NCBI RefSeq assembly: GCF_001556105.1
Contig: NZ_LSIF01000028.1
Coordinates: 53,898-117,897, forward strand
Reading direction: 5' to 3'
From: Pseudoxanthomonas mexicana
GTDB lineage: Bacteria > Pseudomonadota > Gammaproteobacteria > Xanthomonadales > Xanthomonadaceae
DNA: 64,000 nucleotides
Shown here: positions 48,577-58,950 of the stretch, piece by piece
How the letters are laid out: the number at the start of each line of letters is the position of its first letter
Position numbering within the stretch: position 1 is the first letter of the stretch
Made by a program: the position numbers and the translations under genes
The notes under the pieces: model-generated
Told to the model about the DNA's origin: nothing
Seen by the model: the letters and a program-made list of their open reading frames with translations, nothing else
The model's database searches: none

Positions 48577-48639
48577 GGACACGACCTCCGTCGAACATCG
48601 GATCGGAGCCACGGCAACGCATGCCGCGGCGGCGTGGGA

Positions 48640-49095
48640 TCAGGCTTTGCCGAGCTCGGCCGCGCGATGCACGGCGGCGCGGATGCGCTGGTAGGTGCCG
48701 CAGCGGCAGAGGTTGCCGGACAGCGCGTGGTCGATGTCGCTGTCGGTCGGTGTCGGCACCACCGCGAGCAGCGCCACGGCCGACATGATCTGGCCGGACT
48801 GGCAGTAACCGCACTGCACGACGTCGAGTTCGGCCCACGCCTTCTGCACGGGATGCGAGCCGTCGGCCGACAGGCCTTCGATGGTGGTGATCTTCTTGCC
48901 GGCGACGGCGGAGGCGGGCGTGACGCAGGCGCGCAGCGGCGAGCCATCGACATGCACGGTGCAGGCACCGCATTGCGCGATGCCGCAGCCGAACTTGGTT
49001 CCGGTGAGGCCCATCAGGTCGCGCAGGACCCAGAGCAGCGGCATGTCATCGGACGCATCGACTTCGCGCTCCGACCCATTGACGTTCAACTTCAT
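48640..49095 (-). CDS. (2Fe-2S)-binding small subunit of the molybdenum hydroxylase (IorA type)
   Basis: A 151-residue electron-transfer subunit. The plant-type cluster is bound by CGIAQCGAC plus a later cysteine (RACVTP), and the second cluster by CGYCQSG and CRCGTY. It has no signal peptide and is presumably exported with the TAT-bearing large subunit. First gene of the three-gene minus-strand operon with IorB and the cytochrome, and divergent from xdhC/mocA. Confidence 0.93.
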   Translation of the reverse strand: MKLNVNGSEREVDASDDMPLLWVLRDLMGLTGTKFGCGIAQCGACTVHVDGSPLRACVTPASAVAGKKITTIEGLSADGSHPVQKAWAELDVVQCGYCQSGQIMSAVALLAVVPTPTDSDIDHALSGNLCRCGTYQRIRAAVHRAAELGKA

Positions 49096-49266
49096 GGTGT
49101 CTCCCTGGCGGCGGCGTGGGACGGGTCGACGATACTCCGTGACTCCGTGGGCTGCCAGTGAAAACGCACGCCGCCGCTTGCACGATCCTCCGGAAAACTT
49201 GCCCGATGCCCGGGACGGCACCCGAGGCGTTGCCTTCGGCCCCGTGCTTGCGCCATCGTGGTGCGC

Positions 49267-50226
49267 ATGTCGGTCCATCGCCACCCGTTGGAAGTCTCCG
49301 CGCGCGCCAGCGAGGCCGGCGACGGCAGCGCGCTGGTCGTGGTCGTCGCCACCGAGGGCTCGACGTACGTGCGGCAGGGCGCGATGGCCGTGTTCGCGGC
49401 GGACGATGCACAGACGGGTTGGTTGAGCGGCGGCTGCCTGGAACCCGAGATCGCGCGTCGTGCGCGTGGGGCGGTCGCGGCTGGCCATCTCGATGCGATG
49501 GAGATCGACACGCGCGATGACGAGGATCTGCTGGCGGGTTCCGCCATCGGGTGCCGGGGTCGCTTGCGCTTGGCGCTGCTGCCGCTGGATCGCCTGCCCG
49601 GCTGGTCGCAGGTGGTGCAGGCATGGTGGCAGGGCGCAGGACCGCTGTCGTTGCGGCTGACCGCAGCAGGTGGCGTGTCCGCACGCGTAGGCGATATCGA
49701 GCGGACATGGATGCTCCCCGTCGCGGCTTCCGCCGCGGCCGAGATCGTCGGCGAAGCAACGGTGCCGCCACCACCGCGCGTGGCCATCTTCGGCGCCGGT
49801 CCGGAGACGCCGATGCTGGTGGCGTGGCTGCGCCAGCTCGGTTGGCACGTCACCGTAGTGGAGCGGCGTGCGCGCTGGATCGCTGCGGACAGTGTCGCGG
49901 ACGATTGGCGGATGCAGTCGCCCGATGATGCGCTTCTAACGCTGCAGCCTGCGCCGGATGCCGCGCTGGTGATGCACCATCATTTCGAACACGACCGCGA
50001 AGCGCTGGTCGTGCTGGCGGACACCGCGATTCGGTTCATCGGCCTGCTTGGTCCCGTGCGCCGGCGCGAGGATCTGTTGCGGGTAGTTCCTTCTGGTCTG
50101 CATGCGCAGCTCTTGCCGCGCCTTCGCTCACCGATCGGCTTGAAGCTGGGTGGGCAGGGCGCTGAAGCGATCGCACTCAGCATCGCCGCGCAACTGCAGG
50201 CGTGGTATCACGGCGAGCCAGCATGA
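49267..50226 (+). CDS. XdhC/CoxI family molybdenum cofactor maturation protein
   Basis: A 319-residue protein of the family that binds molybdopterin and sulfurates it before insertion into xanthine-oxidase-type enzymes. The N-terminal XdhC domain ([33 protein letters not shown]) and the C-terminal Rossmann domain ([38 protein letters not shown]) are both complete. No Shine-Dalgarno is clear; ATG at 49267 is favoured over GTGs at 49258 and 49261. Divergent from the enzyme genes it should serve. Confidence 0.88.
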   Translation: MSVHRHPLEVSARASEAGDGSALVVVVATEGSTYVRQGAMAVFAADDAQTGWLSGGCLEPEIARRARGAVAAGHLDAMEIDTRDDEDLLAGSAIGCRGRLRLALLPLDRLPGWSQVVQAWWQGAGPLSLRLTAAGGVSARVGDIERTWMLPVAASAAAEIVGEATVPPPPRVAIFGAGPETPMLVAWLRQLGWHVTVVERRARWIAADSVADDWRMQSPDDALLTLQPAPDAALVMHHHFEHDREALVVLADTAIRFIGLLGPVRRREDLLRVVPSGLHAQLLPRLRSPIGLKLGGQGAEAIALSIAAQLQAWYHGEPA

Positions 50227-50834
50227 GCGTTCCGCACGCGGCGGTCGTGCTCGCGGCCGGCGGCAGCACGCGGCTGGGCCGACCGAAGCAGCTACTGACG
50301 CGCGAAGGCGAGACGCTGGTGCATCGCGCCGCGCGGCTGGCACGGGAGGCAGGTGCGTCGCGCGTACTGGTGGTCGTGGGCGCGCATGCGGACGAGATGC
50401 GTAACGCGTTGGCGGATCTGTCGGTTGAATATGTCGTCAACAACGCGTGGCAGACGGGCATGGCCGGCAGCCTGCGCCTGGCAGCCGAAGCGCTCGCCAC
50501 GCACGAAGCCGCCACGCTGCTGTTGGCCTGCGATCAGCCGGCGCTGGCGCTGTCGCATCTGCAAGCGCTGAGGAAGGCTGCGCTTCGCGCTCTCGCCGGC
50601 ACGGCGGCGACGCGCTTCGGCGATCGCCTCGGTATTCCCGCGCTCGTTTCGCCGGATATCCTGCACCGTGCGCTCGCGCTGCATGACGGCGACCGCGGCC
50701 TGCGCGATGTGCTCAATGTCGATGGGCTGGATGTCGTGCCTTGCGATGCGCCCGAACTCGCATACGACATCGATACGTGGGAAGACATCGATGCCGCCAT
50801 CGCGAAGGGATGGCTGGATCCGGTGTCGTCCTGA
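50223..50834 (+). CDS. MobA-like nucleotidyltransferase, probable molybdenum cofactor cytidylyltransferase (MocA type)
   Basis: A 203-residue NTP transferase with the glycine-rich start VVLAAGGSTRLGRPKQLL and the CDQP metal-binding segment. Paired with xdhC by a 4-bp overlap, it most likely makes the cytosine dinucleotide form of the cofactor, which Ior-type enzymes use. Typical length. It converges on the ABC permease gene at 50877. Confidence 0.87.
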   Translation: MSVPHAAVVLAAGGSTRLGRPKQLLTREGETLVHRAARLAREAGASRVLVVVGAHADEMRNALADLSVEYVVNNAWQTGMAGSLRLAAEALATHEAATLLLACDQPALALSHLQALRKAALRALAGTAATRFGDRLGIPALVSPDILHRALALHDGDRGLRDVLNVDGLDVVPCDAPELAYDIDTWEDIDAAIAKGWLDPVSS

Positions 50835-50876
50835 TGCGACGAGGGTGCCGGCTGCGCCGACACCCTCATTGGTCCA

Positions 50877-52421
50877 TCAGATCGCGCGAAGTGCCTGCGT
50901 GATCGGCAGGCGCGCGGCCCGCAACGCGGGGAACAGCCCGCCGACCAGGCCGATGCCGAGCGCCCACTTCAGTCCGCTCCACAGCAGCTCCGGCGTGACC
51001 TTGAACTGGAACACCACCTGGCTGAAGTTGCTGCCCAGCGTGGCGACGCTATAGCCGTTGAACACCACCCAGGCGATCAACCCGCCCAGCAGCCCGCCCA
51101 GCAGCGCCAGCAGCATCGTCTCCAGCATCACCGCCATCACCACCGGCAGGCCGCGGAAGCCGATCGCCCGCATCGTGGCGATCTCGCGCGCACGTCCGGC
51201 GACGGCGGCGTACATGGTATTGAGCGCACCGAACACCGCGCCGATCGCCATGATGGTGCCGATCACCATTCCAAGCCACCTGATCAGCCCGGTTAGCTGT
51301 GTCGATTGCTTGGTGTAGTAATCGCTCGTGGTCAGCACGTCCAGCTTCAGGCGCGGGTCGTTCTCCATCGCCTGCTTGAACCGGTCGAAGCCTGCCTTGC
51401 CTTCGGTGCGCACGGTGACCGACTGGTAGGCGCGGCGGTCGTAGGCCGACGACAGCGTATCGATGTCAGTCCACAGCTCCGAGTCGTGCGCGTCACCGGA
51501 CGCGAACACGCCGACGACCGTCCACTCCTGGTTGCCCAGTTTCAACGTCTTGCCGACATCGAGGCCGCGGTACTGGCCTTTCGCGCCCTGGCCGACCACG
51601 ATCTCGCGCACGCCGACATTGAACTTGCGCCCTTTGGTCAGTTTCACCTGCGGACGGATCGACCACGCGGCCTCGCTGACGCCACGGAACTGCGCATTGG
51701 CGTCCTCGCCCGTGCTGGCCGTCGGCAGGTTGACGATCTGCGACAGCTCCGGCGACAGCAGCGCGCGACCGTCCTTGCCCTTGGCGACGCCGGCCAGTGT
51801 GGAGATCAGCGGTACCTGATCGCGGCTGATCACGGAATTGGTTTCCGCCTGCGAACCGCCGCGCAGCACGATGGCGGTGTCTTGGCCGCCGGTCTGCTTG
51901 AGCGTGGCCGAAAAGCCTTCACCCATCGCCAGCATCGCCACCAGCACCCCGACCACGCCGGCGATGCCCACCACGATCACTGACGACGCGCCCCAGCGCT
52001 GCGGCAGGCTGGCGATGCCGATCTTCGCGATCTCGATTGCATTCTTTCCCTGTCGGGTAAGGAGCAGCCAGAGAGCGATCAGGCTCAATAGCGAAATCAG
52101 GGTGATGAGCGCAAACGTACTGGTGTCAAAAAACAAGAAAACCAGCATTGAGATCAGTGTGAAAAATAGCCAGGAAGAGGATACGTTCCGCAGCAGCGAT
52201 GGCAGGAAGCCATCCCGTTCGGTCCATTTCGAAAACGCCTCCAATGCCCGGGGCGCCAGCAGCGCCAATGTTGCAAGAACTACGAGGAAAAACAGAGGGT
52301 ACGCCAGCATATGCGTGACCTTCCTGAGAAAAACCAGTTCCGCTATGAACGGTCCGGCAGTTAAGAGTAGTGCGATTGTCCAGCGGATCGCGGTGAGGAT
52401 GGTGCTAAGAATTGATTTCAT
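50877..52421 (-). CDS. ABC transporter permease (MacB/FtsX type) with an extra N-terminal membrane region
   Basis: A 514-residue permease. From about residue 130 it is a normal FtsX/MacB-core protein: first helix (VIVVGIAGVVGVLVAML), a periplasmic domain of about 210 residues, and three C-terminal helices with REIATMRAIGFRGLPVVMAVM. The first 130 residues add about four hydrophobic segments that ordinary members lack. The DNA for them (about 52040-52421) is clearly lower in GC than the rest, with AAAAAACAAGAAAACC-like runs, suggesting a later addition. Last gene of the adaptor-ATPase-permease-permease operon. Confidence 0.85.
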   Translation of the reverse strand: MKSILSTILTAIRWTIALLLTAGPFIAELVFLRKVTHMLAYPLFFLVVLATLALLAPRALEAFSKWTERDGFLPSLLRNVSSSWLFFTLISMLVFLFFDTSTFALITLISLLSLIALWLLLTRQGKNAIEIAKIGIASLPQRWGASSVIVVGIAGVVGVLVAMLAMGEGFSATLKQTGGQDTAIVLRGGSQAETNSVISRDQVPLISTLAGVAKGKDGRALLSPELSQIVNLPTASTGEDANAQFRGVSEAAWSIRPQVKLTKGRKFNVGVREIVVGQGAKGQYRGLDVGKTLKLGNQEWTVVGVFASGDAHDSELWTDIDTLSSAYDRRAYQSVTVRTEGKAGFDRFKQAMENDPRLKLDVLTTSDYYTKQSTQLTGLIRWLGMVIGTIMAIGAVFGALNTMYAAVAGRAREIATMRAIGFRGLPVVMAVMLETMLLALLGGLLGGLIAWVVFNGYSVATLGSNFSQVVFQFKVTPELLWSGLKWALGIGLVGGLFPALRAARLPITQALRAI

Positions 52422-52434
52422 GGGTTTCTTCTCC

Positions 52435-53595
52435 TCAGCGCCCGGCCAGTGCGTCGACAATTTTCAAGCGCATGGCGCGCGTGGCGGGCAGGGCACCTAC
52501 TACCACGCCAATCACCAGCATCAGCGAGAGTCCAAGCGCCCAGGTCTGGCTCGGGATGTTGGGAAGAGCGATCGCGCCGTTACTCGCTTGACTCAACGTT
52601 GGAATGATCAAAGAGGCGATCGCCATGCCCAGCACGCCGCCCAGCACGATCAGCAGCACCGATTCCACCAGCACCAGCACGAGCACCGTGCCGTTGGTGA
52701 AGCCGAGCGTCTTCAGCACGGCGAGTTCGGGGACACGCTCGCGTACCGCCTGCGCCATGGTGTTGCCGGTCAGCAGCAGCAGGGTGAAGAACACCGCCGC
52801 CATGATCGCGGTGACGATCAGGCCGATGTCGGCGAACTGCTTGGCGAAGGACTGGTTGAAGGCCTGCTCGGTCTGCGTCTTGGTCTCGTGCGCGGAGTTG
52901 GCCGAGATCGCATCGATCGCTTTCGCGACGCGGGTGGCATGGCTCACGTTGTCCAGCTTCACCATGTACCAGCCGATCTGACCGTTGACGTACTGGTTGG
53001 CTTCGTCGAAGTACTTCCAGTGGAACAGCAGCTGGTTCTCTTCACCCTTGCGCTTGCTGTCGGACAGTTTGAACGTGCCGCGCAGCGTCAGTGGCCACGC
53101 ATTGCTGCCGTCCTTCTGCGGGAAGATCGTCGCCTGCAGCGGGATGGTGTCGCCGACCTTCCAGCCGAAACGCCTGGCCAGGTTCTCGCCGACGATGGCG
53201 CCGGTGCGGTCGGCTTCCCACGCCTTCAGTTGCGCAGGGTCGATGACGTATTCCGGGTACATCTCCATGTAGCCGGGACCGACCGAGAAGTTCGGGAAGA
53301 AGTTCTTCGGGTCCTTGTAGATGCCACCGAACCAGGCGGCGTAGGCGCTCTTCTTCACGCCCGGCGTCGCATCGATGCGGGCCGCCAGGCTGTACGGCAG
53401 CATCTGCGTGATCGAAAGCCGCGAGGCGACGACCAGGCGGTCCGCGCCGGCCACGCTGCCGCCGGAGTTGAACGCGACGCGCACCGAGTCGAGCAGGCCG
53501 AACAGCAGGAAGGCCGCGATTACCGACAGCAGGGTCAGGAACGTCCGCGTCTTGCTGCGGAACAGCGCCGACCATATCAGCGAGAAATATTTCAT
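52435..53595 (-). CDS. ABC transporter permease (MacB/FtsX type)
   Basis: A 386-residue permease with one N-terminal helix (TFLTLLSVIAAFLLFGLL), a periplasmic domain (about 45-260) and three C-terminal helices containing RVPELAVLKTLGFTNGTVLVLVL. Partner of the other permease (13 bp downstream) and of the ATPase 12 bp upstream. The split arrangement with a separate ATPase recalls LolCDE or the YknXYZ class more than MacB itself. Confidence 0.9.
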   Translation of the reverse strand: MKYFSLIWSALFRSKTRTFLTLLSVIAAFLLFGLLDSVRVAFNSGGSVAGADRLVVASRLSITQMLPYSLAARIDATPGVKKSAYAAWFGGIYKDPKNFFPNFSVGPGYMEMYPEYVIDPAQLKAWEADRTGAIVGENLARRFGWKVGDTIPLQATIFPQKDGSNAWPLTLRGTFKLSDSKRKGEENQLLFHWKYFDEANQYVNGQIGWYMVKLDNVSHATRVAKAIDAISANSAHETKTQTEQAFNQSFAKQFADIGLIVTAIMAAVFFTLLLLTGNTMAQAVRERVPELAVLKTLGFTNGTVLVLVLVESVLLIVLGGVLGMAIASLIIPTLSQASNGAIALPNIPSQTWALGLSLMLVIGVVVGALPATRAMRLKIVDALAGR

Positions 53596-53607
53596 GGCCG
53601 CCTCCGG

Positions 53608-54300
<693 letters not shown>

Positions 54301-54500
54301 CGGCAAGGTCCTTGTTGGAGGCGGGAAGGCGAACGGCGATGCGGCGGTTCAAGCCGGGCGGATCCCGTCCGCGATGGACACGGTCCGTCCTTCAGGACGA
54401 CGGATGGCATCGCCCGGGATCTGCAGGCGCCGGTGGGGCGGCGCCGATGTGTCAGGTGGTTCGCCGCATGAGGAAGATCCTCACGCGATGAGCCGATGAT

Positions 54501-55745
54501 TCACTCGGCGTCTTCGGCCAGCACGACCTTGGCGCCGTCCTTCAGTTCGGCAGGCGGATCGAGCACGACCGTCTCGCCCGCCTCGAGGCCTTCGGTGACG
54601 TGGACATCGTCGCCCAGCTTGCCGGCGACCTTCAGGCCGCGCTGCTGCACGGTGTCGTCGTCGCCGACCACGAAAGCTACCTGCGCGCCCTCCCGTTCGA
54701 CCACGCCGGCGCCGGGCACGCGCACGCCCTTGGGCTGCTCGGCCTGCTGCGGCTTGGCGGCCTCCAGGAAGCTCACGCGCACGCCCATGTCCGGCACGAT
54801 GCGCGGATCCTTCACGTTCAGCGCCACGCGGACCTTGACCGTCGCCTTGCTGCGGTCGGCGGTCGGGATGATGGCGATGACCTCGCCGGGAATCTGCCAG
54901 TCAGGATACGCGTTCAACGTGGCCTGGATCGGCATCTTCGGCTGCACGCGGCCGATGAAGGACTCGTTGACCTCCACTTCCACTTCCAGCGATTCCATGT
55001 CGACGATGGTGCCGATGCCGGTACGGGTGAAGCCGCCACCGGCCGACAGCGGCGAGACGATTTCACCGGGTTGCGCGGCCTTGGCGATGACGACGCCGGC
55101 GAACGGGGCGCGCACGATGGTGTTGTCCAGGCCGATGTCGGCGATCGTCAGGCGGTCGGCGGCCGAGCGTTCGTTGCGCTGCGCGGTCAGCAGCTGCGCA
55201 CGCAACAGGTCGCGCTGGGCGACGGCCTGGTCGTACTGCGCCTTCGACACCAGTTGCTGGGCGACCAGCGACGACAGCCGGCGTCCATTCGCCTCGGCTT
55301 CCACCAGTTGCGCGCGCACGCCGCCGGTCTGGCTGCGCGCGGCCAGCAGCTGGCTCTGTGCCAGCGCACGGTCGGCATCGGCGTTGATCGGCTCCAGCCG
55401 CGCCAGGACCTGGCCAGCCTCGACGCGCATGCCTTCCTCGATCAGCACTTCCTGCACCTTGCCGGTGACCTTCGACGACACCGTCGCCATGCGCCGGGCC
55501 ACCACATAGCCGGACGCATCCAGCACGGAGGCGGCCGCACTGCCCCCGCCCAGCGCGACCGTCGGCGCGGTACGCACTTCGAGCGGCTTCTCGCGCCCGA
55601 GCAGCGCCCATGCCGCGGCGGCCAGCCCCAGCAGCACGACGACCACGCCCAGCGTGATCCACAGGCCACGACGCGACGGCGGGGCCGGCGGTGGCGCCTT
55701 GCGGTCGATGCGGAGTTCCTTCAGCAGGTCGGCAGACGTATTCAT
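54501..55745 (-). CDS. Periplasmic adaptor (membrane fusion) protein of an ABC efflux system
   Basis: A 414-residue HlyD/MacA-type adaptor with one membrane helix (about 28-48), a lipoyl half-motif (VTGKVQEVLIEEGMRVEAGQVLARLEP), a coiled-coil hairpin (about 125-200), the second half (IVRAPFAGVVIAKAAQPGEIV), and the membrane-proximal beta domain. Together with the ATPase and two permeases it makes a tripartite exporter. No outer-membrane TolC-like gene is nearby, so a general one is probably used. The 13-bp palindrome at 55808 lies 62 bp upstream of the start. Confidence 0.9.
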   Translation of the reverse strand: MNTSADLLKELRIDRKAPPPAPPSRRGLWITLGVVVVLLGLAAAAWALLGREKPLEVRTAPTVALGGGSAAASVLDASGYVVARRMATVSSKVTGKVQEVLIEEGMRVEAGQVLARLEPINADADRALAQSQLLAARSQTGGVRAQLVEAEANGRRLSSLVAQQLVSKAQYDQAVAQRDLLRAQLLTAQRNERSAADRLTIADIGLDNTIVRAPFAGVVIAKAAQPGEIVSPLSAGGGFTRTGIGTIVDMESLEVEVEVNESFIGRVQPKMPIQATLNAYPDWQIPGEVIAIIPTADRSKATVKVRVALNVKDPRIVPDMGVRVSFLEAAKPQQAEQPKGVRVPGAGVVEREGAQVAFVVGDDDTVQQRGLKVAGKLGDDVHVTEGLEAGETVVLDPPAELKDGAKVVLAEDAE

Positions 55746-55807
55746 GCGTATCCAGACGGTGAATGCGGGGAAGTGTGACCAGCAAGGGTAACGGAAGCCC
55801 AGTTGCC

Positions 55808-55820
55808 GGAAGTCACTTCC
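55808..55820 (-). promoter_or_regulatory. 13-bp palindrome in the divergent ABC control region
   Basis: Read on the minus strand this is GGAAGTGACTTCC followed by GGCA, the same 17 bases as at 34808-34824. It lies between the adaptor gene (62 bp) and the ATPase gene at 55979 (158 bp). The downstream palindrome GTGACACCTGTCAC at 55887-55900 is a second possible operator. The DesR-like regulator at 59038 is one candidate binder. Confidence 0.5.
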
Positions 55821-55978
55821 TGCGGGAGCGGTCGGCCAAGGCCTTCCACGGGGCGCATCCTGCGCCGGCGGCGGTCCGCATCCCAGTGACACCTGTCACC
55901 TGATTCGCCTGAGAGCCCGCACTCATCACACGATTCGTGGGCGCGCAGGATGGCTTCACCCTCCGACGAGACCGTCGC

Positions 55979-56899
55979 ATGAACGTGGCAAGCCTCACCT
56001 CCGCACCATTGGCCCGCCTGCGCGGCGTGCGCCATCACTATGGCAAGACCCTCGCGCTGGACGGCCTGGACCTGGCGCTGTCCGCCGGACAGGTGCTCGC
56101 GCTGCTCGGGCCGAACGGCGCGGGCAAGACCACCGCGGTCAGCCTGTTGCTGGGCCTGCAGCGTGCCGATGCCGGGACGGTCGAACTGTTCGGCCTGCCG
56201 CCGCAGTCATTGCACGCGCGCCGCCGCGCCGGGGTGATGCTGCAGAGCGCCGCCGTGCCCGACACGCTGAAGGTGCGCGAGCTGATCGACCTGACGCGCG
56301 CCTACTACCCGCAGCCGCGCAGCGTCGCCGACCTGGTCGCGCTGGCCGGTCTCGATGGCCTGATGGAGCGCCGTTACGGCCGGCTGTCCGGTGGCCAGCA
56401 GCGGCGCGTGCAATTCGCGCTGGCGGTCTGTGGCCGTCCGGAGCTGCTGTTCCTCGACGAACCCACCACCGGGCTGGACATCGATGCGCGGCAGATGCTG
56501 TGGAGGGCGATCCGCGAGCTGAGCGCGCAGGGCTGCGCGGTGCTGCTGACCACGCATTACCTGGAGGAAGCCGAGGCGCTCGCCGATCGCGTCGTGGTGG
56601 TCAACCATGGCCGCGCGGTCGCCGAAGGCACGGTGGCGCAGATCCGCGCGCGGGTGGCGCAACGCCGCATCCGCTGCAACAGCCAGCTGCCGGTCGCGCT
56701 GGTGCAGGACTGGCCCGGCGTGCAACTGGCGCAGCACGACGGCGAGCGGCTGGAGATCGTGGTCGAAGCCGCCGAGCCCATCGTGCGTCGCCTGCTGGCC
56801 GAAGACGCCAGCCTGTCCGACCTGGAAGTGCAGCGCGCCGGACTGGCCGATGCTTTCCTCGCCCTCACCCGCGACGCCGCGCAGAAGGAAGCCGCCTGA
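55979..56899 (+). CDS. ABC transporter ATP-binding protein (ABC-2 type)
   Basis: A 306-residue ATPase: Walker A GPNGAGKTT, signature LSGGQQRR, Walker B LLFLDEPTTGLD, H loop TTHYLEEAEALADR, and a C-terminal extension of about 80 residues. The class (GLD after the Walker B, DrrA/NodI-like) fits exporters that work with a separate ABC-2 permease. The stop overlaps the permease start (TGATG). Leads the operon ATPase-permease-kinase-regulator. Confidence 0.93.
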   Translation: MNVASLTSAPLARLRGVRHHYGKTLALDGLDLALSAGQVLALLGPNGAGKTTAVSLLLGLQRADAGTVELFGLPPQSLHARRRAGVMLQSAAVPDTLKVRELIDLTRAYYPQPRSVADLVALAGLDGLMERRYGRLSGGQQRRVQFALAVCGRPELLFLDEPTTGLDIDARQMLWRAIRELSAQGCAVLLTTHYLEEAEALADRVVVVNHGRAVAEGTVAQIRARVAQRRIRCNSQLPVALVQDWPGVQLAQHDGERLEIVVEAAEPIVRRLLAEDASLSDLEVQRAGLADAFLALTRDAAQKEAA

Positions 56900-57657
56900 T
56901 GGAAACGACCGCCACCGTTCCGTTCTCCTCCACGCGCGCCTATGTGCTCGAGGCGCGCTACGAATTCCTGCGCCTGCTGCGCACGCCGTCGTTCTCGCTG
57001 CCGTGCCTGTTGTTCCCGCCGGTGTTCTACCTGCTGTTCGGCGTGCTGCTGGGTGGCAAGGGCGGGCCGGCCGTCGCGTCGTACATGCTGGCCGGCTACG
57101 GCGTGTTCGGTGTGGTCGGCGTGGCGCTGTTCGGCTTCGGCGTGACGGTCGCGATGGATCGCGAGCAGGGACTGCTGACGCTCAAGCGCGCGCAGCCGAT
57201 GCCGCCCGGTGCGTACCTCGTCGCCAAGATGGCGATGGCGATGCTGTTCGCCGCGATCATCCTGCTGCTGCTCGGCGCGTTGGCGGCCGGCGTGGCCGGC
57301 GTGCGGCTGGCGCCGATGCAATGGCTGCTGCTCTCCACGACCTGCTTGCTGGGCGTGTTGCCGTTCAGTGCGCTCGGGCTGTGGCTGGGCACGCTGGTCA
57401 GCGGCAGTGGTGCGCCTGCCCTGATCAACCTGGTCTACCTGCCGATGGCGTTCCTGTCGGGCCTGTGGGTGCCGCTGGCGATGCTGCCCCCGGTGCTGCA
57501 GTCCATGGCGCCGGTGTGGCCGGCGTATCATCTGGCGCAGCTTGCGCAGAAGATCGTCGGCGTCGATGCCGGCGGATCGGCGTGGCTGCATCTGGGCGTA
57601 CTCGCCGCGATCACCGGCGTGTTCTTCACCCTGGCCCGCCGCCGGCTGGTGCAATGA
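56899..57657 (+). CDS. ABC-2 type permease
   Basis: A 252-residue protein with six predicted membrane helices and the ABC-2 arrangement: a cytoplasmic entry (EARYEFLRLLRTPSFSLPCLLFPP), MDREQGLLTLKRAQPMPP between helices 2 and 3, and the C-terminal GLWVPLAMLPPVLQSMAPVWPAYH. Works with the ATPase upstream; the DesK-like kinase follows 28 bp later, an arrangement typical of lipid- or antibiotic-responsive export units. Confidence 0.9.
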   Translation: METTATVPFSSTRAYVLEARYEFLRLLRTPSFSLPCLLFPPVFYLLFGVLLGGKGGPAVASYMLAGYGVFGVVGVALFGFGVTVAMDREQGLLTLKRAQPMPPGAYLVAKMAMAMLFAAIILLLLGALAAGVAGVRLAPMQWLLLSTTCLLGVLPFSALGLWLGTLVSGSGAPALINLVYLPMAFLSGLWVPLAMLPPVLQSMAPVWPAYHLAQLAQKIVGVDAGGSAWLHLGVLAAITGVFFTLARRRLVQ

Positions 57658-57685
57658 GCCGGTGCGCCGGTACAAGGAGTCGTCG

Positions 57686-58876
57686 ATGACACTGTCTTCC
57701 TCACCGCTGCTGCGTGGCCCCACCCGCCTGCGCGACGCGCTCGTGCCCGAAGCGCTCGGCCTGGGCTGGATGCCGATCCTGCTGCTGGGCTACCTGCTGT
57801 TCCTGTTCGCACCGCTGCTGTTGCCGTCCAACGGCGGCTGGGGCGACAGCGTGCAATGGCGCCTGTGGCCGACGCTGGCATCCATCGTGGTGTTCCTGCC
57901 GATGTACTTCCTGGCCTACCGCGGCAGCGCGATGACGCGCGTGCTGTGCACGTTCGGCATCGCCGCGCTCGGCTGTGGCCTGATGTCGTCCAATGCGTTC
58001 TCCAACACCTACATCATCTATGCGGCGGCGTTCGTCGCGCTGCTGCCAGGGGCGCTGTGGGTGCGGCTGGTGGCGCTGGTGGCCTTGCTGTCCGCTTACT
58101 ACGGCCTGTCGGCGTGGCTCGGTTTCCCGGTGTTCGTGCCGGTGCTGACCGCGATCATCTCGGTGGCGGTGTTCACCGGCAACTATTTCCAGTCGGAGAC
58201 GGTGCGCAAGCGTGCCGAACTCAAGCTCTCGCATGAAGAGGTCCGGCGCCTCGCCGCACTGGCCGAACGCGAGCGCATCGGCCGCGACCTGCATGACCTG
58301 CTCGGCCACACGCTGTCGCTGGTGGCGCTGAAGTCCGATCTCGCCGGCCGCCTGATCGACCGCGATCCGCAGGCCGCGCGCAACGAGATCGTCGAGGTCA
58401 GCCGCGTCGCCCGCGACGCACTGGCGCAGGTGCGCCGCGCCGTGACCGGCATCCGTGCGGCAGGACTGGCGGCCGAACTCGCATCGGCGAAGCTGCTGCT
58501 GGAATCGGATGGCATCACGCTGCGCTACGACGCGCAGGAAGCGGTGGTGCCGCCGGATCTGGAAACCGTACTGGCCCTGGCGCTGCGGGAAGCGGTGACG
58601 AACATCCAGCGCCACGCCCGTGCGACGCTCGCCGAGGTGTCGCTGACAGGCACCCCGGACCACGTGCAATTGCGCATCCGCGACAACGGCGTCGGCAGTG
58701 CCGCCGTGCCCGGCAACGGACTGTCAGGCATGCGCGAGCGGGTCGAATCTCGCGGCGGGCGCCTGCGCATCGAATCGACGCTGCGGCAGGGCACCTGCGT
58801 GGAGGTCTTGCTGCCGCTGCCGTCGCGGGAAGGCGAAACCATTGCTTCCAGCAAGGACGTTGTGGGAGCGACGTAA
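57686..58876 (+). CDS. DesK-like membrane sensor histidine kinase
   Basis: A 396-residue kinase with five to six N-terminal membrane helices (about 25-170), then the HisKA_3 domain with the phosphoacceptor histidine in ERERIGRDLHDLLGHTLSLVALK, and a HATPase domain (REAVTNIQRHA, DNGVG, GNGLSGMRERVESRGG). DesK types read membrane thickness or fluidity directly through their helices. Its start follows the ABC permease closely and its partner regulator lies 161 bp downstream. The last codons and the stop (GACGTTGTGGGAGCGACGTAA region) lie inside a REP sequence, so the C-terminal tail was contributed by the repeat. Confidence 0.92.
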   Translation: MTLSSSPLLRGPTRLRDALVPEALGLGWMPILLLGYLLFLFAPLLLPSNGGWGDSVQWRLWPTLASIVVFLPMYFLAYRGSAMTRVLCTFGIAALGCGLMSSNAFSNTYIIYAAAFVALLPGALWVRLVALVALLSAYYGLSAWLGFPVFVPVLTAIISVAVFTGNYFQSETVRKRAELKLSHEEVRRLAALAERERIGRDLHDLLGHTLSLVALKSDLAGRLIDRDPQAARNEIVEVSRVARDALAQVRRAVTGIRAAGLAAELASAKLLLESDGITLRYDAQEAVVPPDLETVLALALREAVTNIQRHARATLAEVSLTGTPDHVQLRIRDNGVGSAAVPGNGLSGMRERVESRGGRLRIESTLRQGTCVEVLLPLPSREGETIASSKDVVGAT

Positions 58877-58883
58877 GTCGCGA
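58861..58883 (+). repeat. REP-like palindromic repeat, copy 1
   Basis: TGTGGGAGCGACGTAAGTCG and the following CGA, an imperfect palindrome of the kind scattered through Xanthomonadaceae genomes. It contains the stop codon of the sensor kinase gene. The inverted partner lies 67 bp away. Confidence 0.8.
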
Positions 58884-58950
58884 ATCGACCAAGTCGGACG
58901 GGTCGGCAGTATCGATATCCAACTGCAATGTAGGCGATTCATTCGTGCGA

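Noticed and set aside
49130..49150. Tandem ACTCCGTG repeat in the iorA-xdhC gap
   Set aside because: Only two 8-base copies with no promoter or protein-binding symmetry; too short to support a claim.
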